In this document: positions 43,001 to 55,300 of the stretch, one piece after another | Layout of the letters: the number at the start of each line of letters is the position of its first letter | Numbering within the stretch: the stretch's first letter is position 1 | Source: Metridium senile | Taxonomy: Eukaryota > Cnidaria > Anthozoa > Actiniaria > Metridiidae | Direction: 5' to 3' | Assembly: GCA_949775045.1 (NCBI GenBank) | Contig: OX459108.1 | Coordinates: 14,403,681 to 14,467,680 of the forward strand | Length of the DNA stretch: 64,000 bases | Position numbers and translations under genes: made by a program | Notes under the pieces: generated by a model | What the model was told of the DNA's origin: nothing | Database searches by the model: none | What the model saw: only the letters and a program-made list of their open reading frames with translations

Positions 43001-46000
43001 GCGGTAAGTAGTGATGATGACGATAGTGAATTTGATGATGATGATGATGATGCATGTGATGATGGTGATGATGATGATGCTGAAGGTGATTGTGATGATG
43101 ATGTTGATATCGTGATAATTTTGATGATGATGATGATAATGATGATTTTGATGATGATGATGAAAATGATGTTTTTGATGATGATGATGATATGAAATTG
43201 TGATGATGATGATGAAAATAATGATGTTGATGATGATCACTGAACGTGGCCAAAAGTAAATGAATCATGACGACGATGATGATGATACTGAAGGTGATTT
43301 GAGGATGATGTTGATATCGTGATTATTTTGATGATGATGGTGATGATAATGATTTGATTGCGACGATTATTTTTTTTTTGACGATAAAAAAGATTGATGG
43401 TGATAATGAAGATGATGTTAATGGTGATGTTGATGATGATCATCTATTTATAATTATTTTCTTATTCTAGGATGTGGAAGGACCTGTTCCTAAGGTTGAC
43501 CTGACGGACGAGTTATCTGAAAAAGTAGAACAGAATGAGACCATTCAATGGCGACCAGTAGTGGATATCTCAAACGAACGGCTCGCTAAGTATGTTAAGT
43601 CTTTCATTTGAACATGATCTTGCTCAATTGAACTTTGTTTTTTCATTTTCATTCACAGAGAGGATACTCGAACAGTGAATTTTTTATTTTTTTTAACCTA
43701 CATCCCATGACCGAATAGATTAGCAATAAGATTTATTATGAACACTTAGTGTATTTGAACTCACTGCTTTATTTTAGTTTAGAGGTTTTGAAGCAGTAGA
43801 AGGCTCAGAAAATAATAACAGAAAAAAAGTCAAGTGTTCACGGTTCGAGTATCCTCACTGTAAAACACAAGTATTTTTAAACCTCGAATTTTATTCTACT
43901 TCAGTTTCCACACCTATTCACCAATCCATTCAATAAAATGCCGTTGTTCTTCGCACATTAGAAATACAGTTGAACCCCGCCTTATGGCCACCCGCTTAAT
44001 ACGGCCACCCCGTTAATGCGGCCAGTACGTTTTTTAGGTCCCGACGAAATGCATGCCCATACATTTTCTATAAATTTTACCCTCTAAATATGGCCACCCC
44101 GTTAATACGGCCACTTTGGGCTGTCCCTTCGATGGCCGGATTAACGGGGTTCCACTGCAGTATCCTGCTTTTTCTGCTTTCCTCATCCATTTCACTCCCA
44201 TTCATTAAAATGCCGTTGTTTTTTCTCTTCAGGAAACGTGTCCGACTTCAAAGGATTCAGCGCGAGAAGAGAAACCGTAAGTGGTCTATCTTGGAGACAA
44301 TCAAGGGAATGTTTGGTTTTGGAAAGAAACCAAAGAAAACTGGTGTGAACCTTGACAACCTTATTGTACACCTAGAAGACCATGAGGTAAAAAGAAATGA
44401 AAAGCATTATTATTTAGCGTCGGTAGTTCCTTAATCTAGACACTGATCTCCTAGGAAGCCGACGTTTTGGTTTTATGTAGACATACTCCGAATCGAAATA
44501 TGGCGTCCAATTTTAATAACTATTGTTCTTGACTAACTAGCCTCTCAAACATGTGAAAACGCCATTGTGTTTCAACGTAAACACGAGGCTAGTCAGTCAA
44601 GAACAATAGTTATTCAAATTGGACGCCATATTTCGATTCGGTGTATGTTGTCGTTGTTTTTCTTGTTGTCGGGGATCAATCTGGTGAAGCTGTTGAAGCT
44701 TTTTGCTCGATTGTATTTGTTTGTTTGTACTTTCGCCCGTCTGGCTGTCCGTTTGTGTGTCTGTCTCTTTAATATCTGTTTCTTTGTTTGCTTGTTATTT
44801 GCTATTTCATCACCATAGTAACATTAACAACTCTCTTCCACAGGATCTAATGCAGGAAGTGTCGTCACTACAGCGACCAGCCAATGAAATGGCTTTAAGC
44901 TGTAACGAGTTGTCGAATAATGATAGCCTGGAAAAGGTCAATGTCGTCAAGATAGACTCAGACATGCGCAATGTGAACCAGCAGTGGAATCAACTCAACG
45001 TCAAAGTCATAGAAAGAGAAAACAGGTCAGTTGGGATTCCTGTGGTGCGTTGTGACCTTACGGCCACCCGCTTAATACGGCCACCCCGATATTAATGCAT
45101 GCACATGCATTTTCTATATTCACATTATTAGGCTAGTTACTCCAGCTTTATAGTAGGTATTTAAATTCAGTGTACATGAGAGGAAAGACAGTTTAGAAAA
45201 TAGTTGTTTAACTGAATCTCCCGCCTTTTTTCGATTTTTGAGTGTATTTGTGGAAATAACGAGGAACGCCTGTTGATTAATACAATTGGTCCTCACCCTG
45301 AGGCTTATCCGAAAGTCTTAGGTCAGACATTACGCACTAAGCTGTCATGTCGGACATTTCAAGGATTACTAAGTTCAAATATTGACTTAAAAGAAGCCAT
45401 TTTGTTGACATGATAGTGTTGATACAACCACACATTCTCAAGTCACTGGCTGCGTACAAACTCGCAATGTCTTCTGAAAACTTCTAGAGTTTTTGAAACG
45501 TTTTTGCCTCCTTGTTGACCTGAAATGGATGCGCATGATATAGACAGCTCGTTCATAGAAATGGCAGCAGTTACTGCTCAATTGATGCAGTACAGGTAAA
45601 AGAAAATGCATTAAGTAACACTTATGATAATGACATAAACATGACTTAATATTTCCGCTTTATTTTAAGTCTTTTCGTAGGATTTTTTACTTCATTTCGT
45701 AAGATTTCGCCTTAGCTAGAGTGCAATAGATTTCCGAACTTCTCCATTAAAAAAGATAGATTATATGAGAGTAAAACAAAAGCACTGTCTATTATTTAGC
45801 GTCGATAGTTCCTTCAGCTAGAAGTAAACTGGTCTCCCAAGAGGCCAACGTTACGCTCTTTTCCCCCTCTTTACCAACTCTCTGGGTATTAATAGCTACT
45901 AAATGCTACATAGAATGGAAAGGGAAATAATGGTAGAGCAAAGTACGTTTCTGAAATAGGACTTATTTTCAATCTTTCGTCGACCTTTTTAGGCCGACGA

Positions 46001-49000
46001 CTTTTAAACCACAAAAGATCACTTAAAGTATAATAGTCTAAATTACTACTAGTTTTTGAGAGGAAGATTTAGTAGATGAATTTAGTCAATGTAGAAAGGT
46101 TATTTTACTCCGACGAAGGGCTAAAGCTCGAAATATCAGTAAAGTTAAGCCAACATTTTTTACGGTGTTACAAAATTTTATTCTATTATAACCTATCGTT
46201 TATATCAAACACCGACGCAGCCTATACTAGTTTACTCGCTAGTTTCTATTTTTATTTTTTACGGTGTTACAAATTTCATTATATAACCTACCTATTCAAA
46301 CACCGACGCAGCCTATACTACTTAACTCGCTAGTTTCTATTAAACACCGACACAGCCTATACTAGTTTACTCGCCAGTTTCCATTTGTAGAAAGGTAGAC
46401 AGGACTACGTACATCTTCGACTTTAATCTATTGTTCAGCCAGGTCTATTCAATCAAAAGACCGCACAAACTAGACCTCTGTCAAGATTATTCTAATCTTC
46501 ATTTATTTGTTGATTCAATTTCAGGCTTGAGCAGTTGGCTCAAGAGATAGAAGACGAATATGAAGGGTTCGATGCATGGAGGGAAAAGTGTGAATCAATG
46601 AATCAGTTTTTAAACGAATGTCAGAAACTACAGAAAGAAGAAGATAAGATTGGATCAGATATGAAAACACTCCAAGAACAGAGTCAGGACTGCAAGGTTA
46701 TACTGCATGCAGTTTCATGTTATCTATCACAATATTTCTATCCAACACAGCAGTCAAACGACTATCTATCTAAGAAAAAACAAGTAAAATGACCCAGCAC
46801 ACAAATCTGACATTCGTACGAACTCTATAAACGATGTAGTGGACGACTGTCATCGCTTTTTTCTCAAAATATATACAAAAATAAACTAATGGTAGCTTCA
46901 CAATATAACAAAGGTTATGTAACAAAGGTTATGTACACGAAGCTTCTATATTCAGGGAATTTCTTATAAATCGACTTCAAAACAATGTATTCCGAAATTC
47001 CTAATGCTTACAATGGCAAATTTACCGCTGTGAACATTTTGCCACGCATGCGTAGTAGTTTGACTGCTGTGTTGATCTATCCAATATTTACTACTGCAGT
47101 CATTATTATACTAGTGCATGCTTACCAGTCTCCAACAATCTGTTTTAATTCGCTCGCTGAATGAAATTAGTTATTTCCCTTTACTAACATCTTTGACCAC
47201 CAACCACTTTTCCAGGACTTCAAGAACGAAGTGGATGAATTCCGACCACAAGCAGAGGATGTATTCCAGACGAGTCATGACCTTATCGATGGTGGTAAAC
47301 TGGACAAGTCCGATACGGAAGGCGTTGAGCACACTCGTGACGCTCTCAAGAAACGATGGGATGGAATCAATGATCACTTGAAGACCAGACAAGAAAGGTG
47401 TGGCCTGCGTGCGTCTCTTAGTTCGTTTTTCAGTTTATATTTACCTATGGTTTCTATACTAGGTGATCTCGCTTCAAAGCGCGCAAAGGATTGTTGGTCA
47501 AAACAAACAGTTCCAGAAATGGCGCCACGAAACAGCAACGATTTCGGTTACTTTTAGGCATTGCGTTTTGTTTTTGTTCATTTTTATTTGAAAGCTTTAA
47601 TTTATTGCGCAGGTTACATATATTTTTTTGATTTAAAGTTATGTTAAGGACGTATTTATAGAGGGTTAACACGAGAAATAACTCACTCAGACGACGCCAT
47701 TTTGGAACTGTTGGCGATGCGACAAAAATGTTTCTGATTAGCTTATACTGACCGGACTTGCGCGCGCGAAATCACCTGGTATACAAAGTACTAAAAAAGA
47801 CAAGCCTTCTCGCCTTCCTCTTTATTATATTCAACTAGATCAATAGACCCCTTTACCTCAGTATGCAAATTGCTGTCTAGTAAGTAGTCATTTCTCAATA
47901 ACACATTGACAAGTGTCAGTGACAATGTGACCATAAAATCCCTGCATTCTACTAAAGTACATACTTGTTACCCATAGTCCCCTGCTCTACTAGCTTGTAG
48001 GCTTTTTACTTCACGAGTGACAAAGTTTATCGGGAAGAATATATATACACGTGTAGCGATGTGGACATGAAATCCCTACATTCTACTAAAGTACAAACTT
48101 GTTACCCATAGTCCCCTGCGCTACTAGCTTGTAGGCTTTTTACTTTACGAGTGACAAAGTTTCTCGGGAAGGATATCATATATATACAAGATCGCTCTAA
48201 CTAATGAGCTACGTGAAGCATTCATTACATATATATTTTTCATAAAAAAACATGCACAGTCATATTCTCTGTTATATAAGCTTTAAAATGATATATACTT
48301 TGTCTATCTTTATTGTAAAATGACGCGCTAAATATTTTTTAACTGAGAGCACCTCGCGAAGGTGGACCTTGTCCTTAATTTAATTTTTGTATAATCTGTA
48401 TTTGTTTGTTTATTTCAGTATTGATGGCAAGCTGCTTGATATGATGAAGCAAGACGCTGATGGTCGGTTGTGGAGATGGCGCGATCAATCCTGGAAACTA
48501 GAAACCAAAATTACAGATGCACATCGTAAACTAAACAGTGATGTAGATGAGACAGACTTTGTAGCAATTCACCGGAGTGCAGTTGAACTAGAGGTATTGA
48601 ATTTATAGCTGCCAAGTTTGGTGTGCTTGTTCGTTTGTCTGTCTGTCTGTTTGTTTCCTGTTTTGTCTGTCTGTCTGTTTTGTTTGTTTGTTTGTTTGTT
48701 TGTTTGTTTGTTTGTTTGTTTGTTTGTTTGTGTTAGCCGTATCAGTCTGATTACCAGTCAGACACTCTAACCACTGAGCTGCTGGTGAACCCTAGTGATG
48801 AACAAAGACTAGATGGTGTTTAGCCTTATGATTAACAGTCAGATGTCCAAACCAGTGAGCTACTGGTGAACCCTTGTGGTTAAAAATGACTAGATAGTAT
48901 GTAGCCTCATGATTACCAGTCAGACACTCTAACCATTGAGGTACTGGTGAACCCTAGTGGTGAGCAAGGACTAGATGGTGTTTAGCCTGGTCACATGCTA

Positions 49001-52000
49001 TGGCATGATAAGCCGTGTACGAATCCTAAATGGACAAACAATTTTGTTAACTCTCTTTGTTTTCTACCAGTCTTTACAAAGTGCAATGGACGATGTGTTT
49101 AGTGACCACAACGATGTATCTGGTGTAGGTAGAGACTTGGTCGATGCAAAGAATCTCCACCCCCATGAAGAAGATGAGGTGAATGAAGCGATCAGTACAC
49201 TGAACCTAAATCTAGGCAAAATTGAACAATCTACTAAAGACAAGAAAATGAAGTAAGTATGATGTGGGAAAACAATCTATCAACTAATCAACCAATCAAT
49301 CAATTAATCAGTAAATCAACTTACCAATCAATCAATCGATTAATCAGTCGATCAACTACCAATCAATCAATCAATTAATCAGTCGATCAACTACCAATCA
49401 ATCAGTTGATTAATGAATCAATCGATTAATCAGTCAATCAATCATTCAAACAACTGATCAATCAATCAACTAATCAATTCAATCAATCAATCAACTAATC
49501 AATCAATCGATAAATCAACCAACTAATTAATCATCATTTCAATGTATTATTTAATCAATCATCCTATCACAAAATCGTGAGCTGCGTGCTTCGTCTCCAA
49601 CAATGTGTAGTGATCATGTTCCAATGTATAATCATACCCTGCAAGCAAAAGGTTCCTTTCTCTTACCTCGTCGTTCCAGTAAGAGAAAGGAACCTCTGCT
49701 CGCATGGTAATGAAACCTTCACTTAAATAGAAAGAAATATATATATATAGAAAGAAATATACTACGAGTGTAAATGAACACGATTTTTTGCACCGAAAAA
49801 AGAAACACGAAAAAATAAGTAAATAAAATCGGCCCTAATAAGATCTGGTCACCAGGTGGGTGAAGGTGAACAAAGGCGCAACTATTTACACTTTAAGTAT
49901 CATTTCTATTTCTAATTAATTCCCAGTGACAAACAACGTCTAACAACTAATCTGGTTTTCAGGATCAAGGACGCCAATAAGAAGTACTTTGCGCGTTCAC
50001 TGTCAAATATGAACAAGACTGTTGGTGAACTAGAAGAACGAGTCAATCAAGACTTTGCTGATGTTGGTGCTAACATTGATGAGGTTGAAAAACAACGAGC
50101 AAATATTGAGGTATTAGATTGTAATGTACATTGAGGTGTTGTAATGTACATTGAGGTATTAGATTGTAATGTACATTGAGGTATTAGATTGTAATGTACA
50201 TTGAGGTATTAGATTGTAATGTACATTGAGGTATTAGATTGTAATGTACATTGAGGTATTAGATTATAATGTACATTGAGGTATTAGATTGTAATGTACA
50301 TTGAGGTATTAGATTGTAATGTACATTGAGGTATTAGATTGTAATGTACATTGAGGTATTAGATTGTAATATACATTGAGGTATTAGATTGTAATGTACA
50401 TTGAGGTATTAGATTGTAATGTACATTGAGGTATTAGATTATAATGTACATTGAGGTATTAGATTGTAATGTACATTGAGGTATTAGATTGTAATATACA
50501 TTGAGGTATTAGATTGTAATGTACATTGAGGTATTAGATTGTAATGTACATTGAGGTATTAGATTGTAATGTACATTGAGGTATTAGATTGTAATGTACA
50601 TTGAGGTATTAGATTGTAATGTACATTGAGGTATTAGATTGTAATGTACATTGAGGTATTAGATTGTAATGTACATTGAGGTATTAGATTGTAATATACA
50701 TTGAGGTATTAGATTGTAATGTACATTGAGGTATTAGATTGTAATGTACATTGAGGTATTAGATTGTTATTTTCTATCTGTGAGCATGCGTAGCATGGGT
50801 GGCGTAGCTGTTTACCTTGGCATAGCATGTTATACATGGTGTAGTTGTAACATCGTTCTATTCTTTTTTACCCAGAAATTCGAAGAACAAATCGTATCGG
50901 AAGAAGAGAAAATCGAAGATCTAAAGACGAAGCTCCAGGAAAGTAAAGACAAAGGTTTAGTCGACGATGATGATGAGGCAGAGATTCTCGACGAGATAAG
51001 CAAACTTGAGGATAAATACGCCAGGATTAACCATGCACATGATAACAACAAGAAAAGGTAAAACATAAGCGTAAACGTGTAAAACATAAGCTTAGCGTAA
51101 ACCGTAAAATGCATTTCAATCAATTCCACAAACTTGGCAGTGCAAGAAAACGTTCATTTTTATCATATTCTTAAAGTAGCTAAAAGTAGTAAGTAGCTAA
51201 ATATATTTTGTCGTAAAACATTAGCGTAAATATAAGATTACGCCATGTATTTGACGAGTTGGTTTTACGTTAAAAACGTGAGGTGTTACTTTTCCATAAA
51301 CGTTTTTTTTACCAAATGCATAAACATGGTAGTGCAAGAAAATGTTCATAAGGGGGCTTTCATTTATTAGTGTATTTGGGGGGTCCACCCATACAATAAA
51401 GCCCGGAATCGTATATTGTTTGTTGTACAACTCACAAACAACTCTAACTACAAAACGTTTATCATACTACACAAACATCTTGCGGTGATATAGTTGTTTC
51501 TGAGTTACTCAATGAATAATAAACGATTTCTAAAATATTTCTAGATGCCCATGCCGGGTTTTTTGATTCGCACTGTAACAACACAGCATAAATACTCTCT
51601 TAGCTACAGTTAAAATCTAGCTAATACGCTGTTTATACGCTGTTTATACGGTTACATATCCCAACTTATTACGTCATTTCCTCGTCCCCAGGTTGACGCA
51701 GACACTAATTGTTCTTCACGAGGAGTTAATAGAGGAAATCAACGACTGGTTGAAGGACACGGAGAACCAGGTCGACTCGATCACCATACATACCGACGAC
51801 CTTAAAACATTGAAAGACGATCATAATAGACATAATGTAAGTAATGAATGGATGGGATGGGATGGGATGGGATGGGATGGGATGGGATGAAATAAATGGG
51901 ATTATAAGAGATGGGATGTAGTTGAATGGGAAATAAGACAAGATGAGATGGAATAAATGGCATTGAAAAAACAACAACAATCGAAATGAAAGGGGAAAAA

Positions 52001-52325
52001 ATATCGACAATACAGAGCGAGAGGAATGGCAAATTCTCTACTTTCAATTAATTATAATTCCTTCTGTTTTTGGGGAGTATAGATATTGTAATTCAAATTA
52101 TGGTTTTTGTGAAATAGAAAAATAAGGAATAAACAAATGAATGATTGAACAAATGGATAAATAAATGATTTAATGGATTTGTTGAATGAATGAACGGATG
52201 ACTTGATAAATGAATAGATGATTGACTTGTTTGATTGATTGATTGATTGATCATTGACTGATTGATTGATAGATCGATTGATTGATTGATTGATTGATTG
52301 ATCATTGACTGATTGATTGATAGAT

Positions 52326-52369
<44 letters not shown>

Positions 52370-55300
52370 CGATCGGTCGGTTAGTTGGTTGGTGATTGAA
52401 TTATGAATCTAAGATACTATGAGATATCATTAGTATATTGATATTTTATATCACACAGGAACTAAAAGAGGAGATCTCTTCGTTCGAGCCAACATTCAAA
52501 AGAACCATTTCTCTCAGTAAGAAATTACTTGACGACAATGTTGTCGATGAGGAACGAGCAGAAAGTTACAACAACGAAATGGAGAGTTTGAACGAAAGAA
52601 TGGATGTGGTAAACCTGAAGATGATGGACAATGGAACAAAGTATGTTGTCTACTTTTGTTTGCACGTAGTATGCTTGCATGCTTGCATGCTTGCTTGTTT
52701 ACTGTGCGACTCGCCGTACCGTAGTCACTTACAAAAACTTTTAATATTTTTGACATTTTCCATCTCAATCAGGTACAAGTTTATATCGCGGAGACTTCAG
52801 AAACTTTGATGTCTGTAATTGGTCCGATTGAGATGAAAAAATATCAAAATAATGTCAAAAATTCATCAAACGTTTTTGTAAGTGACTACGGTACGGCGAG
52901 TCGCACAGTAAGCCTGGTTCACACGAGCGTCATAATAAGCAAGAAAACAAAAGATTTATTATCCCCTGGGGAATTAGAAAACAAAGACCAAAGTGTTTCC
53001 TTTTCTAATTTCTTTTGTTTTGCTTATGATTATGACGCAGTGTGAACCAGGCTCTACCTGTTCACCAATAGGTGTACGTACAGTGACGTATTTTGTTATG
53101 GTTTTGCCAACCAACCATTGTTATTAAAACAAAGAAAATTAAAAAGTCTATTGTTAAAATGGTTGGCAAATTAGCATCACAATACCAACACTTGTAAACA
53201 CTACGCTCACTTACAGTCCGATCCCGTTCACAGTTCCCTGCGCCATCTTTAAAGGTAACTGGGCCTTTGCATCGAAGCGAGACGAACGTTGAGCTTGCGT
53301 TGATAGAGACGTTGATAGAGATATTCACGTGTCTCTATCATTGCAAGCTCAACGTTCGTCTCGCTTCGATGCAAAGGCCTGGCTACCTTTCAAGATGGCG
53401 CACGGAACTGTGAAGTGGACTATTGCCTGCCTACTATCTAACTATCTCTGCCGGCCTGTCTGCTCGCCTGTCTGTAAGAAACAGGTGTAGCTCAGTTGGT
53501 TATTGGGAAGTTTACGGAGTGAGAGGTCCCATGATAGATCTCTCCATTCTGTTCATATTTGAGTAGCTTTAAATGCCCTTAAAACTGTGCATTGATGGAG
53601 ATAGGGGGAAAAGAGCGCACCTTCGGCTTCCTGAGAGACCAGCTTACTTCCAGCGAAGGAAATATCAACACTATATATTCGTGCTTTTCCTTTTGCTTCG
53701 CTATGACTGTCGCCCAAACGTGTTCTAAAATAAATCTAAAAGTAAAGACCTAACATGTTTTTTTTCTAGATTCTCGAATGCCTTTGCTATGTACCTTACT
53801 ACTCGTTTAGACGATGCAGAGGTTTCTCTTACACAAGCTGAGTCTAGGTTGGACCAGGACGACAAGGGCTACGTCGATCTAGAGGCGGTCAAGAAACAGT
53901 TGGAAATATCTAAGGTATACCTGGTTAATTATTAGTGTCCTTGTCATTCTGTCAGTATACACCTATTTCAAAAAGGTTGTCATCGCCTAAGGCCAAAGGC
54001 GATAAGCGATAGGTCATTCATACAACTTAACACGAATAATCGAGGCCTTTAAAATGGTTTCGTGAACTACAAACAACACGGAATATCTCAACACTAGCCT
54101 CCGTGTTCCTGGTGAAAATAAGAAGCAGAAACACGCTATTCCCGCAGCTATTCTTGGATCTTGGTGTGGCCTATTTCCTATCGCCTTTCGCCTATCGCCT
54201 ATCGCCTATCGCCTATCGCCTATCGCCTATCGCCTATCGCCTATCGCCTATCGCCTATCGCCTATCGCCTATCGCCTATCGCCTATCACATCCTTTTTTG
54301 AAATAGGTGCATTAGAATGCATGGTTGGACAAATGAAGCGAGTGTACAAGAGAAAGAATGAAGGAAGAATTTGAAGTAGGGAAAATAGGAAATGAAAAAA
54401 GAGAGAAGGACAATGAGAACATACAATTGACTGAATCGAGATATGGCGGCCTGCTATTGTTCTTGACTGACTAGCCTCGTGTTCATGTTGGAATACAAAA
54501 GAGTTTTCACATGAATGAGAGGCTAGTGAGTCAATAACAATAGATATTCAAGTTAGTCGCCATATTTCGATTCGGTGTATAAAACAAGGATGTAGGCAAG
54601 TGAAAAAATAAATAAATAGAATGTGAAACGGAATAAATGTGTAAAAAAAAGGAAAAGAGTGGGACCGATAACTTTCATTGACTTGAATTTTGATGTGTGA
54701 TATTGTTTATTGACGGTTAATGTCTATAAAAGCTAAATTTCATTGACAGCTCGCTAAAATACTTAAACTTCTATTTCAGACTACCGTTGATGAAGTGAAC
54801 GAGACCAAGAAAGATGTAGATGATATCATTGACGAGGCAGATAGTCTTGTTGACAGCAGTTACTTCAAGAAGCATGAGCAAGACCACTTTAAACCAAGAG
54901 TTGAGAAGATAGGGGCACGTAACGAAGCAATGGCGGAAAAAGCCGACACACAACAAAAAAGGTTTGATTTGTCTTGTATATTACATCAAAAATATAGATT
55001 AGAATGATATCAACAAAGGTAAAATGTTTGAGGCAAAAATGTTAAATTCTTGAGAAGTTATTATAGTTCAAAATTTCAAGTGTGAAAAACACCACAACGA
55101 AGCTTGCAAGGAAACAGTACAATTCAAATCTCTTAAATTTTGATTCCAAAAAGCTTCATTACGTAATGCTATAAGTAGCGTTTCTCTTACGTTTACCTTA
55201 CCAGGTTGTCATTTTACGTTACATTGTCTTTATGTAATGCCAACTAGCCTTTCCCTGTTGAGTTGTCATAACATTATGATTACTGTGTTTAACGTTACGT

